Below are positions 1 to 6,195 of a stretch of DNA of 16,744 nucleotides, piece by piece. The translations under genes were made by a program, and so were the position numbers. The first letter of the stretch is position 1, and each line of letters starts with the position of its first letter. The notes under the pieces are model-generated. The model worked only from the letters and a program-made list of their open reading frames with translations, ran no database searches and had not been told where the DNA came from. Source of the DNA: Nitrospira sp. ST-bin4 (GTDB lineage: Bacteria > Nitrospirota > Nitrospiria > Nitrospirales > Nitrospiraceae); NCBI GenBank assembly GCA_002083565.1, contig MSXM01000063.1, positions 1-16,744 on the forward strand, read 5' to 3'.

Positions 1-248
1 AATCCTCTCCCCGCAACCAATCCTCTTCTTTTTCTCTTTCAACGACTTATCAGCGGTTTGTTTCTACAGCGTGATAGGTCGTCGCTTTAGATATCATCCC
101 CATCAGTTTCAACAGCTTCTGACAAAGTGTCTATAGTTCTTGCCCGTCCGGCCTGTTGCCAGCCGGTATAGTTGGGAATGTCCGCATGTAGCATTTTGGC
201 TACGAGCAAGACGCGGGTGGGATAGATTACTGACCTCAGTCCGCACTC
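1..248. other. Left-edge non-coding stretch
   Basis: No convincing gene is seen here. On the minus strand the reading frame of the adjacent TPR gene stays open past its TAG stop (249-251) for 52 codons, to a TAA at about position 93. No good ribosome binding site precedes any start in that stretch. It could be the 3' untranslated region of the TPR operon or the remnant of a longer C-terminus. No hairpin followed by a T-run was found. Confidence 0.4.
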
Positions 249-1283
249 CTATTGTTGCAGGAGATTGCTGTAACGAGGTTCCAACTCAACAAGCTTTGTG
301 AACGCTATACGAGACTCATCCTTCTGACCGATTTGCTTATAAGTGTGCCCCAACAGGTAATAGGCTTCCGCTGCTTGGGGATCAATTCTCGTAGCAGCTT
401 TAAAGTAGTCAATGCCCTTCGGTATATCACCGGCGTCGCGAATCAATGCGCCAAACGCACAGTACAATTTGTAATTGACATGCCTGCTTGCTATGGGTTC
501 AAGAATTTGCACGGCGAGAGCTCGCTGTCCTAGTTGGCCGATAGTCCCCGCTAAGTTGATGGCGAAGGAAATATCGCCTGGTTCCTCTTTCAAGTATTGC
601 TGTGCATTTCGGGATACCAACTGAAACCTGCGTTCAGCAAGATCGAGCATCATGGTTTGTTTTCTCAGCATCGAATCGTTGCGTCCATTTGCGACGAGCG
701 TCGCCAGAGTCTTCTTGTAGTCCGGAACAATCTCATCCACCCAACTCACCCCAAATGCTCCTTCGTACATGACGAAACTAATACCTTGACCGGGAAGAAT
801 GCGCTGAAAGACTTTGGCGTCGACAAAAATGAATCGTGGAGATGCCTCAGCATCCTGCACCATTATTTGAAAGTGTCCTGCCGGCCCCCAAGGGCCTAAT
901 TGAACAGGCTCCTCTGCCACAGTCAGCACTTCGGCAAAGTGCTTCTGAGGTGGTGCGGTCGCGAGTATTCCATTGAGATAGAGGCCGACACCACAAACGA
1001 TATATGCCAAGGCAGCTAAGTCGCCCAGGTGCAAGAACGGCCTGACCATCATCCATATTTGCCGGTTGGGCGACACCCGCTCCGCAATCCGTATTACGAG
1101 TACGAGCAGGCACAGTCCCACCACCGTAGCTGTGATTGCACCCATAAGAGGCCATGGGCTCAATATGGGATAGGTCAACTGTATCGAGCTTACCCATAGA
1201 CAGAGCGCGATCAGCCACCGCGAAATAATGCCCCAGCGAAAGAGATTGGGAATCAGTTTTCCGAACCAACTAAGCATCTTCAT
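249..1283 (-). CDS. Membrane-anchored TPR protein (344 aa)
   Basis: No specific family is recognised. The N-terminus carries three hydrophobic segments, roughly residues 20-40, 45-66 and 86-108. A soluble region of about 110-200 follows, and the C-terminal third holds tetratricopeptide-type helices. The clearest TPR lies near residues 270-340, with A-x-Y-Y-L-L-G-H-T-Y and a closing L-E-P. Such proteins are usually scaffolds for envelope complexes, so an inner-membrane anchor with the TPR part outside the membrane is inferred. It starts 7 bases after the stop of the larger TPR gene upstream and is almost surely in its operon. No clear Shine-Dalgarno precedes the ATG, so translation may rely on coupling. 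The protein-coding call is firm; the function is unknown. Confidence 0.85.
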   Translation of the reverse strand: MKMLSWFGKLIPNLFRWGIISRWLIALCLWVSSIQLTYPILSPWPLMGAITATVVGLCLLVLVIRIAERVSPNRQIWMMVRPFLHLGDLAALAYIVCGVGLYLNGILATAPPQKHFAEVLTVAEEPVQLGPWGPAGHFQIMVQDAEASPRFIFVDAKVFQRILPGQGISFVMYEGAFGVSWVDEIVPDYKKTLATLVANGRNDSMLRKQTMMLDLAERRFQLVSRNAQQYLKEEPGDISFAINLAGTIGQLGQRALAVQILEPIASRHVNYKLYCAFGALIRDAGDIPKGIDYFKAATRIDPQAAEAYYLLGHTYKQIGQKDESRIAFTKLVELEPRYSNLLQQ

Positions 1284-1290
1284 GGGTCAT

Positions 1291-2784
1291 TCACTGCACG
1301 AATGTGTTATAGGCGCGAGATAGCTCGCTCTTGCTTTGTGTACAGATGGACGGAGGTTGCTCATTCGTGTAGAGAGTACAGTATTCAAGCCATTGGTTTG
1401 GGTTGTCGTACCCGCCCATTTGAACCGTGATTTCAAATTCTCGCCGAGCTTCTCCAGCTCGGTTTTGTCCTTTATACAGTCTCGCCAACTCCCGATGCGG
1501 GTCAGGGCTTCCACGATCCAAGAGGACACTTCTCTGGAGCAAGGCTTCTTCTTGACCATCATCCCCTAGTCGTCTGGCCGCCCAAGCTTTCCACTCCAAT
1601 TCTTCGGGACCCCGTGCTTCTAGCGTAACAACATGCTGAAGCACCTGCTTTGAAAGATTATGCTCTCCCATATTCTCCAACGCCCACGCGAGGTGTACAT
1701 GAGCGGTCAGATTGCCCGGATCAGTCTGAATTGCGGTTTGCATTACACGTGTGATGGCATACCACTCTTGTTTGCGGGCGAGTCGGTGATAGAGAGCCGA
1801 GAAATGAAACCGGTCAGCGGGAAAAGCCTTCGTAGCCTCCTTCAGGAAGAGATATTGATGTAGATCATCTTGCCTCCTCACATAAAGCCGTGCTGTTGCA
1901 TAATAGGCACTGGCGTGGTTCGGATCGGCCCGTACTGCTTCCTGATATGCATGCAACGCTTTGTGCGGCCATCCCGTCTTCTCAAAGATCACTCCCATGC
2001 CATAAAAGGCTTCCCCCAGGTGGTCCCCCTTGGCGACCGCACGCCGAGCCATATACATGACGCGATTGGCCATGCCCGAATCGTGAATCATGAGGATGCG
2101 GTGATATAGCGTGAGCAGACCATATTGTCGTTCGCTTCGTGGTTGGCTCTGAAGTTGACCGGCGATTTCCAGGGCATGGATGAATGATGGCAGATTGCGC
2201 GCTGCCGTTCCTGTCCTTAGCGCCATATCCAGATAACGAAATGGATCTCCCTGCGAGGGGTCCCGGGTGGCAATGAATGCGGCGAGAAGGAGAGCATCGG
2301 TGTTGTCCCAATACAATGCCAGAATACGCCGGGTATAGTCGGCGGCAGTTGCATACTCTTTCTTGTCATACGCCACACGCGCCAATGCGAGGAAGGCTTC
2401 AATACTATTGGGATTCTGTGTAAGTTCCCGTTGAGCCCATTGGACTGCTCCCTCACTGTCTCGCCGAAGAAAGGTCAGGAGATCCGGCGACACGTCCTGC
2501 AGAGTCTGCAAGTAGTCCGCGTAGTCTTTGCGATAGTGTTTGGCCGCGCTTGAATACGCGCCGACTTCATACAGCGCTAATGCCTTCAGACTTTTCGTTT
2601 CCGGCCCATAAAAGATTTCGCTCAACTGCGTGACTCGCTGGACCACATAGTAGCCGACCAGACTTCCGGCGATGAGCAGACAAAGTGAAAGAATGAATCC
2701 ACGCGTACGGATCAGAGAAACGATCTTGTCTACAAAAGGAAGGGTGACCGGAGGAGGTATACCGTATGGCAAAGGAGAGATCAT
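1291..2784 (-). CDS. TPR-repeat protein with N-terminal membrane anchor (497 aa)
   Basis: A short proline-rich cytoplasmic N-terminus is followed by one strong transmembrane helix (about residues 29-48). The rest is nearly all alpha-helical repeat sequence. TPR-like units are visible around residues 130-163, 257-300, 360-390 and 430-456, with the usual A-x-x-x-A-x-x-x-x and D-P-N endings. It is probably an inner-membrane protein with a large periplasmic TPR superhelix acting in protein-protein contact; the partner is not evident. It is the first gene of a two-gene unit, with a second TPR membrane protein 7 bases downstream. No Shine-Dalgarno precedes the ATG. Instead a sigma-70-like promoter sits directly against the start codon (see the entry at 2791-2818). 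The gene is certain, its role is not. Confidence 0.88.
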   Translation of the reverse strand: MISPLPYGIPPPVTLPFVDKIVSLIRTRGFILSLCLLIAGSLVGYYVVQRVTQLSEIFYGPETKSLKALALYEVGAYSSAAKHYRKDYADYLQTLQDVSPDLLTFLRRDSEGAVQWAQRELTQNPNSIEAFLALARVAYDKKEYATAADYTRRILALYWDNTDALLLAAFIATRDPSQGDPFRYLDMALRTGTAARNLPSFIHALEIAGQLQSQPRSERQYGLLTLYHRILMIHDSGMANRVMYMARRAVAKGDHLGEAFYGMGVIFEKTGWPHKALHAYQEAVRADPNHASAYYATARLYVRRQDDLHQYLFLKEATKAFPADRFHFSALYHRLARKQEWYAITRVMQTAIQTDPGNLTAHVHLAWALENMGEHNLSKQVLQHVVTLEARGPEELEWKAWAARRLGDDGQEEALLQRSVLLDRGSPDPHRELARLYKGQNRAGEARREFEITVQMGGYDNPNQWLEYCTLYTNEQPPSICTQSKSELSRAYNTFVQ

Positions 2785-2790
2785 TAAGGA

Positions 2791-2818
2791 ACCATAGCAA
2801 AGTATCTTGGATTTGCAA
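2791..2818 (-). promoter_or_regulatory. Possible promoter for a leaderless TPR-gene mRNA
   Basis: On the minus strand TTGCAA (2813-2818) is followed after 16 bases by TATGGT (2791-2796). Each hexamer matches the sigma-70 consensus at 4 of 6 positions. A transcript from it would begin at or within one base of the ATG at 2784, which also lacks a Shine-Dalgarno sequence. That fits leaderless initiation. The match is weak and may be chance. Confidence 0.25.
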
Positions 2819-2925
2819 TGACACGATAACTATGGGGATTTCTATTGTCGGTTGTAGCGGCGGATCTGGAAATATTCAGGCAGGAGGAGGCTACGTAGAA
2901 GCATTCATGCGATGACCCGCTAGAG

Positions 2926-2956
2926 CATGCTGGCCGGCGAATGCCGCAACAGCATG
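2926..2956. repeat. Stem-loop, 7-bp perfect arms with inner GGC/GCC
   Basis: CATGCTG (2926-2932) and CAGCATG (2950-2956) are perfect inverted arms. Inside them GGC-gaat-GCC can add a second stem. No T-run follows on either strand, so it is not a standard intrinsic terminator. It lies downstream of the PilZ gene and upstream of the TPR operon, where it could be a terminator lacking a U-tract, a protein-binding dyad or a REP-like repeat. Confidence 0.4.
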
Positions 2957-3197
2957 TAATTCGGCCTCATAGACCTGAGATCCTGGTCACCGTGGGGCGC
3001 ACAAGGCCAAGGTGAGTGTCCTCATGTAACAATGAAAGAGGAAGGAGACGGATATCACCGCAAGATCGTTATCAGAGACGCTCTCGGGAAAGAGTGATCG
3101 GATAGCCTCGATGGCCGGACATTCTCTTCACGCTCGTTGCTTCCTCAGACACCAGAAACCCTTTCGTGTCGGAGGCGTGCAAGAGCAGAGACTATTG

Positions 3198-3671
3198 TTA
3201 CTGCTTTGACCGCTGGAGAGAGTGGAGGCTACCGTTAGGAACATTGATCACGTGATGGCGAGGAAAGAACAAGTGCCATAGCCCCGCCACAGTGCCAGTG
3301 ATGCTCGTAATCGGTTGCTCGGTTGTCATACAGGGGATCGTAGACTCTACGGCCGGTTCCTGATCTTGATCCAGAGAGGCAAGCCGGTCCTCGAGACGCC
3401 TTTGTTCCGTAACTGATATCTCGCTCGCTTCCAGACCGATCCTTCCCTGGTCGATCCATCGGACGGTATACAGCGCACAGTCGACAGGGTATTCTCCATC
3501 CGGCACCAGGACCCGGACAACGACACAGGCCCCTTCTCTGATAGCGCTTTCCGTGGCGACGCGTAAACCCTGTAGTGATATATCCACCGTCCGCCCTTCA
3601 ACAAACAAGCCGTCAGTGAATACCTGAACAGGATATTGGACCTTCCACCGCTTCGCTCGAGAAATAGCCAT
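3198..3671 (-). CDS. PilZ-domain protein
   Basis: PilZ domains bind cyclic di-GMP and pass the signal to motility, secretion or envelope machines. Residues 1-90 fit the domain: a basic N-terminal patch with R5 and R8, then D-I-S-L-Q-G (30-35) matching the (D/N)xSxxG motif, then alternating hydrophobic beta strands and an I-G-L-E ending. The first motif is not a clean RxxxR, so ligand binding is likely but not certain. About 65 residues of unrecognised tail follow. The start at 3671 (157 aa) is preferred because GGAGGGG lies just upstream. A longer version starting at 3734 would add 21 residues and has no properly spaced ribosome binding site. It stands alone on the minus strand. Confidence 0.75.
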   Translation of the reverse strand: MAISRAKRWKVQYPVQVFTDGLFVEGRTVDISLQGLRVATESAIREGACVVVRVLVPDGEYPVDCALYTVRWIDQGRIGLEASEISVTEQRRLEDRLASLDQDQEPAVESTIPCMTTEQPITSITGTVAGLWHLFFPRHHVINVPNGSLHSLQRSKQ

Positions 3672-3674
3672 CAG

Positions 3675-3681
3675 CCCCTCC
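3675..3681 (-). promoter_or_regulatory. Ribosome binding site of the PilZ gene
   Basis: On the minus strand GGAGGGG precedes the ATG at 3671, with GGAGG five bases from the start codon. This is the only good Shine-Dalgarno near either candidate start and decides for the shorter protein. Confidence 0.7.
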
Positions 3682-3854
3682 GTCGTTACCCAATCCCTGT
3701 GGCAAGTGTAGAGTGCCGATATGTGATTGCCCATTCCCCATTCGAGTTAACACGTTCGCGCTAGAGATGGGTAGGAGATGGCTGTACACCGTTGAAAGAT
3801 AAGCTGAAGCGAGAAAACAGACGGAAGATCGGGCAGTTCAAAAACCAGTACTTG

Positions 3855-3903
3855 CGGCCTCATAACCCAAAGACCAAAGATTCAAGTCCTCCCCCAGCAG
3901 CCA
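3855..3903 (+). pseudogene. Degenerate 3' half of a tRNA-Met(CAT)-like gene
   Basis: The stretch resembles the anticodon arm to CCA end of bacterial Met/fMet tRNAs. It has an anticodon loop CTCATAA (3859-3865, anticodon CAT at 3861-3863), then CCCAAAGACC, a T-loop TTCAAGT (3881-3887) and a CCCCC...CAGCCA end (to 3903). Only two of the five anticodon-stem pairs hold, and the T-stem does not pair. No proper D-arm or acceptor 5' strand is found upstream. It therefore cannot be a working tRNA. A fragment limited to the 3' half is what integration of a tRNA-targeting element can leave behind. The assignment rests on pattern likeness only. Confidence 0.5.
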
Positions 3904-3978
3904 ACTCCGTAGGCCTGTGAATTTGATTCTTGTTAAGAACGATGAGATGTTACCGCCCTTAAGAAGGAGGGCATGCCG

Positions 3979-4314
3979 ATGTTCCTACTCCAGACCGCTG
4001 GGCTGTTCATTCTCACAGCGCTCGCTGAGATCGTTGGTTGCTTTCTCCCGTACCTCTGGCTTCGTAAGGGTGGATCAATCTGGCTCTTGGTTCCGGCAGC
4101 GCTCAGCCTGGCCATCTTTTCCTGGCTCCTCACGCTCCACCCCGCTGCCAGCGGACGGGTCTACGCGGCCTATGGTGGTGTTTATGTGGCCACGGCCCTC
4201 GTCTGGCTGAAGGTCGTGGACGGCGAGAATCTCTCAGTCTTCGATTGGACCGGGGCAGGAATCGCGCTGTTCGGTATGGGGGTGATCGCCTTCGGGTGGA
4301 CCGCGAACGAGTAG
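3979..4314 (+). CDS. ynfA: YnfA/UPF0060-family inner-membrane protein
   Basis: YnfA proteins are four-helix inner-membrane proteins of about 108 residues. They are distantly related to small multidrug-resistance (SMR) transporters and have been linked to efflux of cationic compounds. This one is 111 aa and hydrophobic throughout. Family hallmarks are visible: the early A-E-I-V-G-C-x-x-P-Y-x-W-L segment with a conserved glutamate, the central H-P-x-x-x-G-R-V-Y-A-A-Y-G-G-V-Y block, and the D-W-x-G-x-x-I-x-L-x-G-x-x-I closing helix. The ATG at 3979 lies 8 bases after GGAGG (3966-3970). An in-frame ATG two codons earlier would be only 2 bases from it, so the second start is preferred. The gene sits beside the tRNA remnant. 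Confidence 0.9.
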   Translation: MFLLQTAGLFILTALAEIVGCFLPYLWLRKGGSIWLLVPAALSLAIFSWLLTLHPAASGRVYAAYGGVYVATALVWLKVVDGENLSVFDWTGAGIALFGMGVIAFGWTANE

Positions 4315-4336
4315 CCTTGCCCCCTTCCCCATATCA

Positions 4337-4361
4337 CCGGACAATCTTTATAACTGTCCGG
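4337..4361. promoter_or_regulatory. Perfect inverted repeat, possible operator
   Basis: CCGGACA (4337-4343) and TGTCCGG (4355-4361) are perfect 7-bp arms around an 11-base AT-rich spacer. The spacer includes TATAAC (4349-4354), which resembles a -10 box. No T-run follows, so a terminator is less likely than a dimeric regulator site over a promoter of the downstream membrane gene. No good -35 was found at the expected spacing. It could also be a terminator hairpin for ynfA. Confidence 0.4.
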
Positions 4362-4463
4362 ACGCTCAAGCACTTTGACTTTACTCATAGAGGATGACCG
4401 CTCACGAGGCTGAAAATGGAGAAGACATAGACGGGCGGTGGGTTTTCTGATTCGATCAGGAAT

Positions 4464-4862
4464 ATGAGATTCCGCCCGCTTCAGTGGCCGCAGTATTACT
4501 ACTTTGGGTCGGTCATCTTTCTGTTGATCGACTGGCTGGCCGGCGCCAATGTGCGCGCGGTCGGATTCGCGGCCTATCCCACACTCCGGATGACCTACTA
4601 CCTGGCCTGCCTGCTGTTCGGCCTGATGATTCGACTGTTTCCAGCCTGGTCGGCACCGGTGACGCTGGCCGAGAGCACGCTCAACATCACGGCGCTGATG
4701 ATCTCGGTGATGACCCCGCTCTACACCTTCGACGTCGAGAATCCATCGGGGCCGCTGACCGCCTTTCCACAGCTGGCGATCAATTTCATGATCTCCGGCA
4801 CCGCGGCGGTGCTCGCCTGGTACCAATCCCTATATGCGATCCCGGGCCTGCGGTCCCGCTGA
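4464..4862 (+). CDS. Hypothetical four-helix membrane protein (132 aa)
   Basis: No family is recognised. Four hydrophobic segments are predicted by eye near residues 11-30, 43-60, 70-88 and 104-124, joined by short loops. There is a basic start (M-R-F-R) and a basic end (L-R-S-R), consistent with an inner-membrane protein with both ends in the cytoplasm. Codon use is GC-rich at third positions like the core genes of the window, which supports real coding. The ATG has only a weak AGGA two bases upstream. It follows ynfA on the same strand after 149 bases that contain the inverted repeat at 4337-4361, so it may have its own promoter. It converges with ttcA. Confidence 0.72.
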   Translation: MRFRPLQWPQYYYFGSVIFLLIDWLAGANVRAVGFAAYPTLRMTYYLACLLFGLMIRLFPAWSAPVTLAESTLNITALMISVMTPLYTFDVENPSGPLTAFPQLAINFMISGTAAVLAWYQSLYAIPGLRSR

Positions 4863-4950
4863 CACCCTCTGCCAGACGATGTCGGCAGCCATTCTACCGC
4901 TTACTGTAGATGGGCGGCTGGGTTTGGTGGGAAAGGATGTACACCTGGAC

Positions 4951-5802
4951 TCAATAACTGGCGGCCGGTTCTTCGTCCAGCCACGCATCGCCCTCAGGCT
5001 GCTCTGCCGCCGCTGTCTCCAGGGATTTGAAGTCAAAGAGGCGCGAGTCCATCAAGAGTGCCGGCGCAATATTGGTGAGGGCGGCGGCGATGCTGTCAGA
5101 ACTCCCCGGTGATCCCTGCTCCCACTCGCGCAGAAACGCTTTGACTTTTTTCCGCTTCAGATTCTCCTGAGATCCGCAGAGGTCGCAGGGGATGATGGGG
5201 AACGCACGCAGTTCGGCATATCGTTCCAGATCGACTTCCTTCACCAATGCCAGCGGCCGGATGACAAGGTGACGCCCGTCCTTGGAACGCAGCTTCGGCG
5301 GAATGGCTTTGAGCTTCCCGGTATAGAACAGATTCAGGAACAGGGTTTCCGCGATATCATCACGGTGATGGCCCAACGCGATCTTGGTGGCGCCCAGCTC
5401 ACTGGCAATTCGATACAGATGCCCCCTGCGAAGACGCGAACAGAGCGAGCAGGTCGTCTGCCCCTCAGGAATAAGCCGTTTCACAATCGAATAGGTATCG
5501 CGCGTTTCAATGTGGAACGGGACTCCTCTGCCGGTCAGATAGTCCGGCAAGACATGAGCCGGGAAGCCCGGTTGTTTCTGATCGAGATTGACGGCCACCA
5601 GGTCGAACCGCACCGGTGCGCGGCGTTGCAGCACGAGCAGGATATCGAGCAGACCATAACTGTCCTTGCCGCCGGACAGACACACCATAACCTTGTCGCC
5701 GTCCTCGATGAGACGATAGTCGCTGATGGCCTGACCCACCAGCCGGCAGAGGCGAGTCTGGAGTTTGTCCGTTTCCTCGTCCAGTTTATGTGGAAGCTTC
5801 AT
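4951..5802 (-). CDS. ttcA: tRNA 2-thiocytidine(32) synthetase TtcA
   Basis: TtcA uses ATP and an iron-sulfur cluster to convert cytidine 32 of certain tRNAs to 2-thiocytidine in the cytoplasm. The protein (283 aa) shows the PP-loop S-G-G-K-D-S at residues 43-48. It also has the paired cysteines C-S-L-C (118-121) inside T-T-C-S-L-C-S-R-L-R-R-G, the G-H-H-R-D-D block near 144-149, and I-P-C-D-L-C-G-S-Q (C206, C209). These are the family hallmarks for adenylation and cluster binding. The chosen ATG at 5802 matches where family members begin, and it overlaps the stop of a small upstream ORF as ATGA, which suggests translational coupling. A TTG start at 5889 would add 29 unlike residues. Confidence 0.95.
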   Translation of the reverse strand: MKLPHKLDEETDKLQTRLCRLVGQAISDYRLIEDGDKVMVCLSGGKDSYGLLDILLVLQRRAPVRFDLVAVNLDQKQPGFPAHVLPDYLTGRGVPFHIETRDTYSIVKRLIPEGQTTCSLCSRLRRGHLYRIASELGATKIALGHHRDDIAETLFLNLFYTGKLKAIPPKLRSKDGRHLVIRPLALVKEVDLERYAELRAFPIIPCDLCGSQENLKRKKVKAFLREWEQGSPGSSDSIAAALTNIAPALLMDSRLFDFKSLETAAAEQPEGDAWLDEEPAASY

Positions 5803-6065
5803 CTGGATTGCCCAAATTGAATTCGGCAGGATTGTACCTGCCCCGGCGATGTCCTGTCGACATGAGGCCATGCACAGAGGCTCGTACAAACACCTTGCCG
5901 CATACGATTCTCTTTATCTGCACCGGCTACATCTTTCGCAGCATAGTCCCGGAGTAGGCCGTGCAGGCGAAGATCGGGCAGAAAAGTGGCACGACTGCCA
6001 CACTTTTTGTGAGCGGAAGACCCGACGGGCGCCGGTTTCAGTTCAATCTTGAACTGTCTGAACAT
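5799..6065 (-). CDS. Small hypothetical protein or leader ORF before ttcA (88 aa)
   Basis: No family is recognised. It is supported by context rather than homology. AGGAGG sits seven bases before the ATG at 6065, one of the best ribosome binding sites in the window, and the stop codon overlaps the ttcA start as ATGA. The first 60 residues look protein-like (a basic N-terminus M-F-R-Q-F-K, then K-K-C-G and D-L-R-L-H-G-L-L-R-D-Y). The last 25 residues look less natural. A hairpin (5982-6007) lies inside it. It may be a genuine small protein co-expressed with TtcA, a leader peptide, or a decayed gene that still feeds ribosomes to ttcA. Confidence 0.45.
   Translation of the reverse strand: MFRQFKIELKPAPVGSSAHKKCGSRATFLPDLRLHGLLRDYAAKDVAGADKENRMRQGVCTSLCAWPHVDRTSPGQVQSCRIQFGQSR
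5982..6007. terminator. Hairpin with A/T-rich flanks, possible terminator or attenuator
   Basis: AAAAGTG (5982-5988) and CACTTTT (6001-6007) are perfect arms, with GC pairs possible inside around ACGACT. Read on the plus strand it ends in TTTTT. Read on the minus strand it ends in CCACTTTT. It therefore has the shape of a bidirectional intrinsic terminator, yet it lies within the small ORF upstream of ttcA. That position would suit attenuation of ttcA transcription, but the stem is short. Confidence 0.35.
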
Positions 6066-6072
6066 TTTTTCT

Positions 6073-6078
6073 CCTCCT
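6073..6078 (-). promoter_or_regulatory. Strong ribosome binding site ahead of the ORF before ttcA
   Basis: AGGAGG on the minus strand, seven bases before the ATG at 6065, with an A-rich spacer. This site is the main reason to regard the 88-codon ORF as translated. Confidence 0.6.
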
Positions 6079-6195
6079 GCCCGTTCTTCTCTCCCCTACA
6101 TTGGATTCTCTCCGCCACCATACCGGCGGCTTGAAAACTGCGTGCTATAGTTTCTTGAGCACGGAAAAACAACGCGAATTCGGGACATCGATCGT

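Larger units (their letters stand above)
2785..3197. other. 413-base intergenic region without a recognisable gene
   Basis: Both strands are broken by stops in every frame, and no start with a good ribosome binding site opens a frame of useful length. The stretch separates the PilZ gene from the TPR operon, both on the minus strand. It holds a possible promoter at its left edge and a hairpin at 2926-2956. It may contain gene debris, but nothing was recognised. Confidence 0.5.
3672..3978. other. Divergent intergenic region between the PilZ gene and ynfA
   Basis: This 307-base gap lies between the PilZ start (minus) and the YnfA-family start (plus), so it must hold promoters for both. I cannot point to convincing -35/-10 pairs. 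Its visible contents are the PilZ ribosome binding site (3675-3681), the tRNA-Met-like remnant (3855-3903) and GGAGG at 3966-3970 ahead of ynfA. Confidence 0.5.

Noticed and set aside
4182..4826. Minus-strand open frame of about 214 codons across ynfA and the membrane gene
   Set aside because: Covers two plus-strand genes with better coding evidence; composition is H/R/Q-rich and shows no domain.
4951..5889. Longer TtcA from a TTG codon at 5889
   Set aside because: The extra 29 residues do not look like the family N-terminus, and the ATG at 5802 is both conserved in position and coupled to the upstream ORF stop.
6131..6151. TTGAAA and TATAGT before the metallopeptidase gene as a promoter
   Set aside because: The hexamers are only 9 bases apart, too close for sigma-70.
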